A stretch of DNA of 64,000 nt from Pisolithus tinctorius (taxonomy: Eukaryota; Basidiomycota; Agaricomycetes; Boletales; Pisolithaceae): positions 248,001 to 312,000 of the forward strand of contig JANFAH010000034.1 in the NCBI GenBank assembly GCA_024663395.1, read 5' to 3'. The translations under genes and the position numbers were made by a program. Of this stretch, positions 22,080-34,812 are shown piece by piece (position 1 is the stretch's first letter; each line of letters opens with the position of its first letter). The notes beneath the pieces were generated by a model. That model was not told the origin of the DNA, ran no database searches, and was given only the letters and a program-made list of their open reading frames with translations.

Positions 22080-23088
22080 CAGGTAAATTGTTCATCAGTA
22101 AGGCAGAGTTGTTGGAGCAGTGGGAGAGAGCCTCACAAGCGATGAGCTGAGCTCAAGGCAAGCTGTTGGATACTGTATCTACTGAACATGTCCATGTCCA
22201 TGTTTACCTCCATCTGACTAAGCCTAATGTGGCTGTGTCCTCACCTCTGGCCCCCAGGCCTCCCTACTACATTGTTGACAATGTAAATATGTTGTATCTG
22301 TTATTGTCTAACAGCTAATTCGCATAATGTTGTAAAGGCATAACCTGAGTGTTGCTAATGCAACAATTTTATTATTATTGCGCCCTCATGATGGTGCCTA
22401 CCATGGCTAATAGAGGTGCATTTCCTCCTGACTCTGACCATTATGACATTGCCTATTATTTCAGTTGCTTGTGAGGTTTAATTGTGGGAAGAATGCCCAA
22501 TCTGATTTTAACAAGGTGAACAAAAAGCTCAACTTGAAATTTTGAAATTCAATTTACATAATGAAGCGGCACAACTAAATTACTACCATAACTACAATCA
22601 GAAGTAGATGCCTGTAACAAAAATGGAGGTGCATTTGCCTGGCTGTGCTGGAGACTGATCAGGTCTTTACTTTTGAGTGATTACCTCCAGACCCATTCTG
22701 TTCACCTGACTTGGGTGATTATTGGCGATAGGCCCATACCTCTGCACGGGTGTATGCGAGCATGTCTGTGATATCGACTTATTTCCCATATGGTGATGTG
22801 CCCACATTAGACTGCCCCATTTTTGTCCACTTTTGTTTGCCTAGTGCCAACCTCATTTGTTCCCTCTAACCTCATCCCAGATGTGCACTACATGTTGCTG
22901 TACTCCATCATTGCATCTGCTGATCCCCGACCATGGATGCTTTTGTTCCATGTGACTGTCTATTGTCTTTCCTTTTGTTTTTGTTAGGGACTCATGGCAC
23001 TGATTGCCTCTGATTTAACTCTCTATGTCTCCAGTCACACCGCAATTACTAACTCTAACCCATTTTCAATGCCAGGTGCATTTGGTAT
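22080..23088. other. CpG-poor intergenic sequence, nothing recognised
   Basis: No ORF above 60 codons, no repeat and no RNA-like structure was seen. It may contain the 5' end of the plus-strand relic that starts about 23,089. Confidence 0.4.
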
Positions 23089-23770
23089 TTGCATGTGTAT
23101 GCATTGGATTCCACAATGATAACCAACTGCAGCTACCTAGAAGGAGAAAGCACACAAACCGTTGATAACGACATGTCACTTTTTGATGATGATAATGGCA
23201 ATGACAACTTCTGTTTGCAGATGGAAACCAGCAGCAATGCATCTGTCAAAGAACAGCTTACCATCAGGCACAGTGAGGATGATGGCAATGGTATGTCCAT
23301 TGCCAACTAACCAGCAGAGTGCAACACAACTGCTGGCATCACCCCTGAACATGAGCCCCCACATGCCTCAGTTTCCACCACATCAACACATCGCAAGCAA
23401 TGCAATAAAGATGACGAGCCATGGCCTATTGCGAAGTGACATAACAGAGAACTAGATTACTCCTACTCACTTCATCAGCAACTCCAGGGAATGGGAGCAG
23501 AACTGAACCACCTGAAGGCCAAGTTACATCTGAAAGGGCTGGTGAGTAGCCAACTCTAATCTACTACTTGTCACTGGGGCTGATGGACTATCATGAACAT
23601 GCCAGCGCGAACTTGCCACCCTTGAGAAGACTACACAAAACTGCCTTCTCACTGCAAAGAATGAGTTTGATTTGCAGAAGAAAGTTCTATCTGATATGCA
23701 TACTTTGCTTGCTACTCAAGAACAAGAGCTCTGCAGACTCCAGCATGAAATTCAGGTTGGCCATCACATA

Positions 23771-24466
23771 CAGTAGATCACAAAATTGTCCCAATGTTGG
23801 GTGATTTTGGAAAGAGTTGAGATTTATGAGAGAGCCAATAGGAATTAGTTCAAACTCCTGCAGGACCAAAAATAGTACTAACCATTTCCTTGACAACAAG
23901 GGCTTGCTTATGCAATTTGGTTGACATGGCACCAAGATATAACCATTTTAAAATGACATATTATTGGGACACTTTTTTGAGCATGATGTTGGCAGTCATT
24001 ATTTAGTAAATAACATAAAGATTTGACAACTTCTGAGGGATTTTGTGCTTCAAACCTGACTGATTATGTAATGTACATAATCCTGAGCCATAAAAATGGC
24101 TTGGGTCCCACTCAGCTAACCCTGCTTCACCATGAAATCCATTTTTGCCTCTGCTAGAGCAAATATCCATCTTCATTCTGAATCTGGCCTTTCTGCTCAT
24201 CAAAACTCCTCTAAAACTGGTCAGGAGAGCTCTACTGTGGCCAGGGTCATCAAAGATTTCCAGCTAGATTAAGGAAAACCTCAAACTAGGGCACCCTTAC
24301 CAGCCTTCTTCTCCTGGCAGAGGAGAATAGTCTCTAGTATGACTGCTGGAAGAGCTGAAAATGCTGTCCAGGCTACCCATATAATGTGTGTGGCCCTTTC
24401 CTCTCCTTTCACTTCCCAAACTGTTTGCAGTGTGCCCAATTCTGAATCCCTGAAGGCTGTAGTCAA
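23771..24466 (+). repeat. Left arm of the foldback element
   Basis: It is a near-perfect reverse complement of 24,641-25,336. Differences are concentrated in the outermost 17 bp. A second, internal terminal-repeat-like sequence (attgggacacttttttgagc) lies at about 23,965. Confidence 0.93.
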
Positions 24467-24640
24467 GCAGGAGATGCCACTCTTGTCTTGCAAGCATACA
24501 CAACAGTGACTTGCCTTTGCTCTTAAGCACCAAAACTGCATTGTGGATGACTGCACTGGGGAATCTGGTCAGTTGAGCCCAAGATCAATAGTATTGGACC
24601 AGATGGAAGGAAATTTGTGTGGAAAATGGTAGGGAAGGGT

Positions 24641-25336
24641 TTGACTACAGCCTTCAGGGATGCAGAATTGAGCACACTGCAAACAGTTTGGGAAGTGAAA
24701 GGAGAGGAAAGGGCCACACACATTATATGGGTAGCCTGGACAGCATTTTCAGCTCTTCCAGCAGTCATACTAGAGACTATTCTCCTCTGCCAGGAGAAGA
24801 AGGCTGGTAAGGGTGCCCTAGTTTGAGGTTTTCCTTAATCTAGCTGGAAATCTTTGATGACCCTGGCCACAGTAGAGCTCTCCTGACCAGTTTTAGAGGA
24901 GTTTTGATGAGCAGAAAGGCCAGATTCAGAATGAAGATGGATATTTGCTCTAGCAGAGGCAAAAATGGATTTCATGGTGAAGCAGGGTTAGCTGAGTGGG
25001 ACCCAAGCCATTTTTATGGCTCAGGATTATGTACATTACATAATCAGTCAGGTTTGAAGCACAAAATCCCTCAGAAGTTGTCAAATCTTTATGTTATTTA
25101 CTAAATAATGACTGCCAACATCATGCTCAAAAAAGTGTCCCAATAATATGTCATTTTAAAATGGTTATATCTTGGTGCCATGTCAACCAAATTGCATAAG
25201 CAAGCCCTTGTTGTCAAGGAAATGGTTAGTACTATTTTTGGTCCTGCAGGAGTTTGAACTAATTCCTATTGGCTCTCTCATAAATCTCAACTCTTTCCAA
25301 AATCACCCAACATTGGGACACTTTTTTGAGCCACTG
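24641..25336 (-). repeat. Right arm of the foldback element
   Basis: It is the reverse complement of 23,771-24,466. The internal sequence gctcaaaaaagtgtcccaat at about 25,126 faces the terminal copy at 25,311-25,336, so the outer 215 bp of the arm looks like a small MITE with its own inverted ends. Confidence 0.93.
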
Positions 25337-27445
25337 TACCATTGTCTTGGACTGTATTCATGTAAACCAAGGAGCATCACCAAGAGTGCAGTGTTTTGTG
25401 AAACCTCCAAGAAGAGGTTCAGGTGAGAAGTGCATAGCTTTACTTAGTATCACACTCATGTGTTCAAAAGGAAAACCACAGACAGTGGGAAACTCTTCTT
25501 AAATCTCATGAGTGGGAACTTACCATGCTCAGAGATGAAATTCAGGTATGCCATCCTCAGTGCTCTGTCAGGCCATTGCTCAATGAATGAAGGAACAACA
25601 CCGTCAGCGTGATACCTTACTGGCAGCTCAAAAGGAGGAGTTTTTGAGGTTCCAAAGTGAACTGCAGGCGAGTCGTTGTGGATCACTATACACTCCTGAT
25701 AGTTTACATCACACTGAAGGAACATGATCAACTATGGGAAATCAAGATAGTGCAACATACTTCTGCTATGGAAGAGCACTTGCAATCAGAACTAAAGAAG
25801 GTTGGCAATGATGTGGTGATGCACTGCCAAGCAGAGAAAGAGAGGGAATTAGCAGCAATGGTTCAACACAATATGCAACATAGACATGTAAGTGAACAAA
25901 CTATGTAGTTTGTCTGGCTATGCTGACTGCCCTCAGACAATGCAAACAGCATCTCAAGCTGAACTAGCACACTTTCCAGCTGAAGCGGAGTCTCCTTGCT
26001 GCCAGGACAACCAGCTGCAAACACCATGACAAGCATCCACTGCACCACTGCCCTGGCATGCACAAACCCCATATTTGGATGCTATCAAGAAGATCAAACA
26101 AACCTGAGCAGTTTCACGAAGAACCCACCTCATCAGCATATCTCATGAGGTAAGTAAGGAAATATACAACTTGATATGAATAGCTCACCATTGATAGCCT
26201 ATTGACAGTGAAGAGCACTGATCGACTGCGTCAGAACCTGAGGTATCATAAGCAAATAACAGTGATCCTGCATCAATGGCGGAGGCAATTGCCAAGGGGG
26301 TTGAAGCTGCACTTTGGAAAGTACTTGGTGATGGTGCTATCACTATGCCATGAACAGGGCAGTCATGGTGGTCACCTTGAAAGCAAAAGGAGGTGGATAA
26401 AGAAGTGGAGATAGAGAAGGCTACAGAGCCACAAGGACATTGTGATCTTATACTGGTAGGTGACATATTGCTCATTCTGTTCATGTGCTAAACCAGCTGT
26501 GATAGAGTGAAGTCTGTTGCTTCTTCAAGGAAAAACTCAAAATAAGTCAGGACCATGAATTTATTTTGAACGAAACAGCCCCCCCCAATGATGTCCATGC
26601 ATATGAACACAAAGACAGTCCACCACCTGACATGGACTCACCAACTTTTGACCTCACACAGGGCTATTCCTCACCATGGAATTCTTTCATCATTGACCAC
26701 CTTCTTGACAAATTTCAGAGATGAGGCAATGAAGAACACTGGCCTGTAATGAAGTCCAATGATTACGTGTTGGAAATCCTATGTGAATGCTACAAACATC
26801 TATGCATGACATGGCAGAAAGCTCAGCCACATATTACAACAAAGGGCACAGTAGAAACTTCTGCTGAGATTGAAGAATGCTTGGTTGTGGAATGAACCTG
26901 GGTACTCAAAGAGGGCAGACAGACCACTCAATGACAAAATGTAGGGCATTAATTTTTCTGTTTCATACTGGTAACTCAACCTGTTTGAGAAATATCAACA
27001 TCGATGTGTCATTCTTGAACATATTGTTGCTCTCAAGAAAGACTCCACAAATGGCGAAGGTGATCTCCATACTTGGCAATGGCTCCTGCAGCTGATCCAC
27101 ACACTGGGCGAGCATGGGATGAGTTCCAAGGACAGTGACATTGACAATAATGTCATGACTGTTTTCTGAGTTAAGAATATGGCATGGCAATGCCATGTCG
27201 AATGGGAACTTGATATTATTGACCTCCAGAGACTTATTGACAATGATGTTTTTGCACCCCAAGGATCAAAGCCTATCCAGAGGATTCATGCACCTGGAAA
27301 CCCCCAAAGTTTGTGCACTCTAGTCCTGGGCTTACCACAGTCTATCTATGATTCCATTTGGCTTGCTGGGCTTACTCACCATGAACAGGACTGCCTGAAA
27401 GTATCAGAGGAACCATTTCCATGGATGGAGATAGCCATTGCCTGA

Positions 27446-28164
27446 TACCAGATACCCAATGTGGTGTATGTATGTACATATAGATACTCAGAACATCTAC
27501 ATGAAAATGGATGATCACACTGGGTGATTGTTGTGTGACCACAGGGCAATCATTGGGCAACAAACAGGTGACTGTTGGGCAATTAGTACAGGCCATGGCA
27601 AAACTTCAAGTGTAGGCATGTGTAGGAATACTAATGCTAGACTTGAAGTAAAATTTGCTACTGGAATTTTGGCTGTACTTCATGTACTCAGGAAGTGCCA
27701 CCTGTGATGGTGCTAACCTTGCTTGCTGTTTGTGTCTGTGTCTTACTCGCAGGGAGATAAGTTTTATACTACCTTTTACAGCACATAGTCTATCTGAGGT
27801 TTACAGCTTGATAGCTTGATCCCTTTAACTCTGATGCAGCCAACTCTGTCTGTCCCTCCCTGTCCATCCACAATATATGTGAATATGTAAGACAACTGAA
27901 CATGTGCAACAAAGGTTCCCACTTGGTTGTTCGCCCGGTGATCCTATGCAAGGCTCGCCATGGATTATCCAACAGTGATTAATAATTGTCACTATTGATG
28001 ACAATAATCTTGACAACACCCCACACCATGCCTAGTACACTGCACAGGTATCTGAGGGAGTATATGTACCCCAGCATGTTCTCCTGCTGTTCTTCATGAG
28101 GACTTCTGGCTCAGCAAGCACTCGAAGCTTTTTAACCTGCTAGAACATCCTCAAGTATGAGCAG
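27446..28164. other. Gap without recognisable gene
   Basis: The sequence is CpG-poor. Short direct repeats occur at 27,530-27,580 (gggcaatcattgggcaa ... gttgggcaatt). Minus ORFs near 27,800-28,000 overlap each other in different frames and match nothing known to me. Confidence 0.35.
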
Positions 28165-28885
28165 GTGGGAACATGTTCGATGAGTATCATCGATCGATGC
28201 CAAACTAGTGGCTTTGGCATGTCCATGCAGGCTCATGCTAATGAAGTCATCTCCAAGGCTCTTGTCGATTCTGGTTTCATCGTCACACCATTCAATGGGA
28301 TGGCCACTTTCAAGACCCTCATGGAGGTCTTCATGAGCAAAGAGTACCGCAAGACTGTTGGTGCTGAGTCCATGAAGAACTTTGAATGTGGGGGTCAGAT
28401 GTTTTTAGCCAACTTTTCAATCACCATAGATAACCAAAGTGGGTGAGTCCCAAGCTTCCCTTGGACACACAAGCTAAACCAGTGGCCAGGCATGGTATCC
28501 TTGGGTAAAGCTCAACTTAGCGTGTGTAGGGGTACCTCATTATGATTTGTAGTCAATTTCATCATGGGTGTGAATGTATTGGATCATTTTGAGGCTTTTG
28601 GACTGGAAGTAATGGATCGCAGTAAGAGTGGAGGTGGGAAACTTGAATGTCACAGAGAACTGGAACACAGTGATGAAATATGATAAAGGAAGAGGGTTAT
28701 TCTTTGAATTTTGTTGTCATCCTTGCCCAGGACCTCCACTCCATGACCATGCACCTGCACCTAACCATCATGGTAGGTTGTTTAGACCTTTGGACCAGTT
28801 GAGCTTGGGAGGGAAGTTGCGAGAAGACATGTGGAATATGGTTGTCGCATCCCTTACAATATTATACTTCATGAAACCCAAATGA
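28165..28885 (+). pseudogene. Two unrecognised plus-strand ORFs, possible exons of one relic
   Basis: ORF 28,165-28,446 (93 aa) contains MQAHANEVISKALVDSGF and ends at a stop near a possible donor (gggtgagtcc). ORF 28,628-28,885 (85 aa) contains KYDKGRGLFFEFCCHP. No domain is recognised. Their orientation follows the preceding coiled-coil relic, so they may be remains of the same or a neighbouring TE gene. Confidence 0.3.
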
Positions 28886-28974
28886 GACTTGTGAAAGCTT
28901 TGTGACTTATGGCAACATGAGGACGCCAAAACCAGTGATCTTCCACAAGGAAATGGCTCACATCAAAGATATGC

Positions 28975-29459
28975 CACAGGCTGTACCTGTTGAATGTTGA
29001 ACTTGCCAGTGGTCCCTGGCTGTCAAATAATTGGAATGCCTAAAAGCTTGTTACTTACCTCCCAAGGTTTGACAGGAGTTCACGATGTCCCTCTGAAGAT
29101 TTACCTTTTTCCACTTCCAGAATGAGGAACAGAAACCTCTCTGAGTCCTGGGGCTTCGCGAGTGTGATACTATTCTGCCTCACTGTATAGTGGGACCTTG
29201 AAAAGGTGTAAGACTACGTAGTGACAGGCACTGGCAACTGATCATTAGTGCTTCTTGGATATTTCCATGCACCAAAATAGGTGTCAGCTCATATGAATCA
29301 GAGTGTCTCAACTAGCAGTTTAACTTGTCTTCTTCCCCCACCCCACCTCCTTCTCACTCATTCGAAACAACACTCTTTCCAACTGCACAACACCAGACAG
29401 CGAGGCAAAACAGCTGGTGACCACTGGCAGGTTCAACATTCAACAGGGTACAACCTGTG
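28975..29459. mobile_element. MITE-like inverted-repeat element, about 485 bp
   Basis: The left arm 28,975-29,022 (cacaggctgtacctgttgaa...tggctgt) is an imperfect reverse complement of 29,410-29,459 (acagctggtgacc...gtacaacctgtg), about 48 bp with a one-base gap. The interior lacks ORFs. No clear target duplication. Confidence 0.6.
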
Positions 29460-30484
29460 ATGTATAACTGAAGTTGTTTCTATCACTGATTTTAGCAACT
29501 TTGTATTGTCATAACCAAAGTCTCCTCAGGACTCACTTAGGGTTTCCTGAAGTATAATATTGTTATAGCACACAACACAACTTCTCTTTGCATGCAACTA
29601 ATGAGATGGCAACCTCCCCATCAGCAGTGGCACTGAATTGCATCAAGCTCTGAGCACCTGTCGACAGATGGACATGTGGGGGTATGAAGTAAAGCTTGCA
29701 GAGTGCTGGCATGTGCACCATGTTGATGGGTATACAGTAGGCTTGACATATTCGAGCAATATGTGTTGCTGGGTTCTGAGTGTGGACTAGTAAGAGGGGG
29801 ATAGTGTACCAGTTACAGAGACATATGCAATGGAGTGTCTTAGCTAGATATGCATCGATCGAGCATGGTAATGTCAATATCCCCCTTCAAGTCGAGCTCC
29901 ATCTCGACTCCAGGTGCAGATTCACCTTCCAGTGCATGACTGCCAGAAAAAAGGACACCTCAGCCAAGCATGGACACCTGGCCCTGCTGGGTCTGCCATT
30001 GTTATTTGCCAGAAATACCCTGTATGCTGCCTCTGGCAAATATGACAATGTCCACATCTGCCTCGAGAGACACATAAGCACTGGATGCAGCAAGTGCACC
30101 TCCACTGATGAGTAGTATCATCTTCTTCTAAACCTGGCATGCAAGGCCAGACCATCCCTTGCATACTTGTGGATATTGCTACACCCCCCACCAGTGGTCT
30201 CAATCTGTTCAATCTCTATGTCGCACTGTCAAGAAGCTCTGGATGGGATACTATTTGACTCTTGCATGATTTTGACAACAAAGTATTCCATGCCTCTCAT
30301 TCTCCAGAACTCTTGGCAGAAGATGATCAGCTAGATGGACTAGATTTACACACAAAGCGATGGTGGGAGGAGATCTCCATGAGGGTCTAGGACAGTGGAC
30401 CTTGCTATTCAGCTTTCGCATTTGTATCTCAGATGACTAAGATATAACACCACAATGATGTCTCCTATCAATTATTGTACAATA
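29460..30484. other. Unassigned region with overlapping ORFs
   Basis: ORF 29,563-29,877 (minus, 104 aa) and ORF 29,780-30,115 (plus, 111 aa) overlap. Neither shows a known domain or splice-supported extension. Only one, if any, is real. Confidence 0.3.
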
Positions 30485-30497
30485 AACTTTACTGTTG

Positions 30498-30720
30498 AGC
30501 TCTCGCAGTGGAATGTTGGACAAACCCCACAATAATGTTTGCCATCAAGAACTCTGCAATAGAGTCTGCTGTGGAGCTCTCGCAGTTGTACCTTGTGCGA
30601 TGGACACCTCCTGTGCAGTTCTTGCAGTTGTATGTGGTGCATTGGATGCTTCCTGTGGATGTCTCGCAGTTGTGCGTTGGGCACTTATGAAATACAGTTG
30701 TGCGTTGGATGCCAGAAATG
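30498..30720 (+). repeat. Degenerate 42-bp tandem repeat
   Basis: The marker tctcgcagttg / tcttgcagttg occurs at 30,578, 30,620 and 30,662 (42-bp period), with an outlier at 30,501. The plus frame repeats LAVV at 14-residue spacing. The ORFs on both strands here are probably by-products of the repeat. Confidence 0.7.
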
Positions 30721-31193
30721 GCAAGAATTTCCATCGTGAGTTGGCTCCCACACATTTATGACCCCAGTAGAAACCTTGCAAGCAAGGTAATTGTCAGTTA
30801 TGCAAATTAGGACAGAACTTAAAGTTTCACTCCATGCTGCATGTGTTGACATAACTTCCTATCTTGGATAACATCTGCTATTCAATCATACTTATTGTTT
30901 ACACAATGATTAGACATTTGCTCTGACTTCAAACCTGAGCAAATGTGTAGAGAAGGATCTAAACATCAAGTATGGATTTTTTCAGTATGCCATCACAAAC
31001 TCTAAATGTGAGATTGACATATTGTATTACATATAACAGGGTACTATATAGTGGAAAACTTGCTGTGCAAGTTGCACAGTGTCAAGGAGCATATTTGGAA
31101 AATTCCCATGCACACAGCCTCAATCACTGTGGAAATGAGATTCTGTCAGTACAGTAAATAGACCATGGAAGGTGGTCTGCCTGTAATACAAAT
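30721..31193. other. Gap, nothing firm
   Basis: CpG-poor sequence. The only structure noticed is at 31,119-31,150 (tcactgtggaaatgagatt...), which recurs inverted at 33,330-33,364. Confidence 0.35.
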
Positions 31194-32257
31194 GTGGCTA
31201 ACCATATTCCTCAACCAAATTTGACCATCAGCAATATCTGGGAGCTTTTCTGTACTAAATCCAGACTTCATGAAATTCTCTCGAGCCTCAGCAAAAATCT
31301 CAATGTATGGTTTGGAGACAGATCACATGTCCATACCAAATCTGTCATCCAAACAGATCAACATATGTTCTGTCTACACTGTAAGGACTTCTCATCTACC
31401 TGGATGCTGACTGACTTCCAGACAAGGGGATGGCTGGTTTTCTTGACATCCAGGCAATCCTCTGCTCGACTGCCTGTACACCATGACACCTTCCAGACAA
31501 GTTGTCAACACTTTGTGAAAATTTCAACCTCAGCACCAACCCATACCATGACCAACCTCATATTGTTCCAGCTCCCTATAACACACCCTGGAACCTATCA
31601 TGTCAGTTTCATGCTGCTGACATCTGGCGTTGTGGTATTTGGCTCATCGAATGATATCTTTGATGTAGACTAATTTTTCTTCTCCAAGACTCTCGAGATA
31701 ATGACCATACTTGCTGTTGAACACAAAAGCACTCAAGTCCAAACTGATCCCATCATGGATGTTGAGCAAGATTCAGGTGAGTTTGTTAACATGGGTACTT
31801 ATTATTTTCATCTAGTATTTCTGACAGTGTCGCTCAAAATCTCTGAATTCCTGAAATCTCCAGCTCGTGACAAACAACCCATGTGCACCTCTGAATGTGG
31901 CAAGAAATCCATTTCTTCATTGTTTTGTAATATGCTGTTGAAAGCTATTTTGAAGGATGCAGCAGGTAAGTCCATAACCTCAATTTTTTCAGTCAACTAA
32001 TGGTTGTTTCACCAGACATCAATGACAGTACTAGTCTGACAGAGCCAGAGAGTGAGGATGAAGAGACCAGGACTGCACTGGCTAATGTAAGTTCTAATTA
32101 TTATTTCCATAGGTCTACTAACATGTTGCAGGGAAATGGCCTCTTCACAGTTAACAACTTCTCACTATCCTCACAACATCCATCACTCTCCCAAGACTCT
32201 GTAAGCACATTCATCCTTATGACCTGGAATGATGTCGAGGTTTGGACTTGGTGGTGA
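31194..32257 (+). pseudogene. Unrecognised plus-strand ORF cluster
   Basis: ORF 31,194-31,673 (159 aa), ORF 31,701-32,000 (99 aa) and ORF 32,000-32,257 (85 aa, acidic EPESEDEETRT) follow each other on one strand, and stretches such as caggtgagtttg (about 31,773) and gcaggtaagtcc (about 31,963) look like splice donors. They may be exons of one decayed gene. No domain is recognised, and a clean gene model cannot be drawn. Confidence 0.35.
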
Positions 32258-33400
32258 GGTGTGTACCCAAACGCATAATCATGCATGGATTGTGCACCTG
32301 ATGGTGTACATACTGACCATTTGTTGTATGTCAACATGCTGCTGTGCATACTAGAGGGCATTGCTGGGCTTGTACAGAGGGTCAGATCCTGCACTGTGTT
32401 CTGAGTTCAAACTAACTCACCAAAAGGATTCCTCCCATTGTGACAGATCAACGAGTGCTCCAAGCATTAATGGTTGGGCTTGAAATTGCTGTGTGAACGA
32501 CATGTGTTGGCCCCCACCTTCACGACCTGTACCCCCTTGCATCTAACATTGAGTAAGTCTTTGTGTGTTGTGTGGCATGCTTTATTAATATTAATAATAC
32601 TTACCAAGGACTGGCTCAATGGTTTTGTGAAGCCAAAATCATTTTCAAGCTGTGAATTGACTGGGGAAGGCATGTTTTGGGTCTGCTCACTCATTCCTCT
32701 GGAAACTGACATTCACCCCAAAACCGGGTTTAGGTTCATACTCTGGTGTCCCCTAGAGGTGCTATGATCTGTCAAAGACAATAATGAGCTGCTTTCTTGT
32801 GTACTATGGGAGGAAGACATGTTTTGCGACCCACCCAGCCCACTGGAAGCCAATGCTATTAATTGGCCGAAGCTCATGTCCACACTCGCATTACAGGACC
32901 ACTCAGGCAGCCCACAGTCAGGGGGACCCTGGAACATGTTCAGGAGGGAGCTGGGAGGGCAGGGGATGCATGGGCAGTGAAAAGAAGGAGTGGTATATGT
33001 GGGATTTGCAGTAGGGAGGGTACCCAGGGAGGGATTTGCATAGGGATTCTGTATTATGCCTGCAGACAAATTCAAACATTCCTATACTATAACTGTATGA
33101 ACAGACTATCTGGCTGGATGATAACTGGAGAAAGGACAAGTGACATGGTATCTGTCTGTACTAGACAGCATATGAGCTGCTGTCTGCCAGAACTGTGGCC
33201 ACTGAGGCTGGCTGGACTCCAGGCAGCGTCAGAGAAGTGCAGCATTACATAACCTGCCTTGATGAAGGTGGATCACCTGTCAAAGTACATTCTATGTACA
33301 GTCCTGTTGTCTGCCTGTACAATACCCAGTACCAGACAAAATCTCATTTCCACAGTGAATGAGCATCAAGGAGGTTTTTGTGGGTTTTGACTGGGTCTGC
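32258..33400. other. Unassigned; minus-strand low-complexity ORFs
   Basis: Minus ORFs 32,467-32,712 (81 aa) and 32,713-33,075 (120 aa, Ser/Pro-rich) are adjacent but lack known domains. The end of this stretch (33,330-33,364) is the inverted partner of 31,119-31,150. Confidence 0.3.
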
Positions 33401-33830
33401 AGCACATGTGCTGGAGTATACCATAGCTTGTGCCACAGCATGCCAGCCACTCCAGAGCAAATTCCAGAGTAAACTGCAGCACATGTACTGGAGCATGCCA
33501 TGGCCCTCTGGGATAAGCTGCAGCATTCCAGCCACTCCAGAGAAAATTCCAGAGTAAACTATGGGACATGTGCAGGAGCATACCATAGCATTCCAGAGAA
33601 CTCCAGAGCAGGCAATGGCCCTCCAGTATAAGCTGCAGCATATGTTCCAAACCAAGGTGTGGCATGGCAGACACTCTAGAGCAAATTGCAAAGCAAACTG
33701 TGGCACATGTGCCAGAGCATACCATAGCATTTCAGAGCACTCAGGAGCATGCAATTGCCCTCCAGTGTAAGCTTTTGGCATATATTCTGAAGCAAACTGC
33801 AGCATGCCAGCCACTCCAGAGCAAATATTA
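33400..33830. repeat. Irregular tandem repeat, about four diverged units
   Basis: The phrases 'ccagccactccagagcaaat', 'ggagcataccatagcattcc' and 'gccctccagtataagctgca' recur in the same order at irregular spacing (about 85-150 bp). ORFs on both strands repeat cysteine-rich phrases (such as FALEWLACC) for this reason only. Confidence 0.75.
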
Positions 33831-34812
33831 CCAGCATACCCAGCATGCCTACCCCTTGCAGATACCACCAGAATTGGCGTAGCTTAAAAGGTTGGCATTC
33901 AGTACCACAAACTGGGATGCAGCACCATGTATTCAGAAGCAGTAGCAGCTGGCAGATATGGCATTCTGCATTATGGCACACTGCAGCATGCAGCATAATT
34001 CATGGGGAAGTGTGGCAACATGTACTGTGGCACCTGGTGGCACCTGCTCCATAAGTCTCTGGAGGGTCACAGCAGCCATCAGAGATTGCTCAGCACACAC
34101 CAGCAATGTAGCCAAGTCAGCTAGACTTGATGGGGATGCCTGGCAGCTGGTGGCATGGGCATGGCATACAGTGGCAAACACCTGACTGGCTTAGGATCCA
34201 CATCAAGGCTTGGCATGTGGCATGGATGGTTCTGCATACAGCAGTACATGGTTAGATGCAGAGGAATAAACCAGCAGTTCTCAGTGTAGTAGGGGGAGAG
34301 GGGCTAGTTGAGTGTGAGAAGTGCTTAGTCATATGGGCAGAAGGGAGTGAGGATGGAGGTACATGGTGTGTGTGTGTTACTACAAGATCAGTGAGGGAGA
34401 AGGTTCTTCCTACTTCATCAGCAGCCAATGGCATTGACCAACATACTGTGGCACACATTGGGATTGAGTAGGATTCATGTCAGCCCATGGGATCCAGCAC
34501 AGATAATTCTGTATATGGCAGCACACAGCTAGGGTGCTATAGATATGGACATGAAGCATAGCATGAATTGTTAGTATACTGCATATCTTACCACCAGTAT
34601 AAGATCATTACCTATACTTCATACAATCACAGAAGGGTGGCTAGTAATATTGCATTGATTTCATAGATTTCATTCAAACTGGGATTGTGCCAATCAAATA
34701 CTGGATGCCTGGGGCATTAAATAATGACCAATGCAATACAATACAGGGTGCCATGGGTAATTTACATGCCTGTGAGAGCCTGCCACACCAATGGAATGTG
34801 CATCCAATCACT
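33831..34812. other. Gap without recognisable gene
   Basis: CpG-poor decayed sequence with only short overlapping ORFs. It lies downstream of the dioxygenase relic and may include its lost 3' end. Confidence 0.35.

Larger units (their letters stand above)
23771..25336. mobile_element. Palindromic foldback element of Tc1/mariner type
   Basis: Every position n from 23,771 pairs with 49,107-n. The arms are 23,771-24,466 and 24,641-25,336 (696 bp) around a 174-bp spacer, and short ORFs in the two arms translate identically. The right terminus reads, outward-in, cagtggctcaaaaaagtgtc and the left terminus cagtagatcacaaaattgtc. TA dinucleotides flank both ends (23,769-23,770 and 25,337-25,338), the hallmark of Tc1/mariner insertion. 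No transposase is encoded. Confidence 0.93.
23089..27445 (+). pseudogene. Coiled-coil agaricomycete protein relic, split by a foldback element
   Basis: The plus strand shows short coiled-coil exons ending in a common pattern: QELCRLQHEIQ at about 23,755 and KEEFLRFQSELQ at about 25,670, followed by EEHLQSELKKVGNDV (25,780). Then come SMAEAIAKGVEAALWKVLGDGA (about 26,275), DVHAYEHKDSPPPDMDSPTF and TQGYSSPWNSFIIDHLL (26,590-26,710), a central decayed part, DIIDLQRLIDNDVFAPQGS (about 27,210) and LPQSIYDSIWLAGL to FPWMEIAIA (27,340-27,445). I recognise this block order from a large agaricomycete family of unknown function that spreads with transposons. Many stops and frame changes show decay. The element 23,771-25,336 interrupts it just after the QHEIQ exon, within what was an intron. 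Confidence 0.6.
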
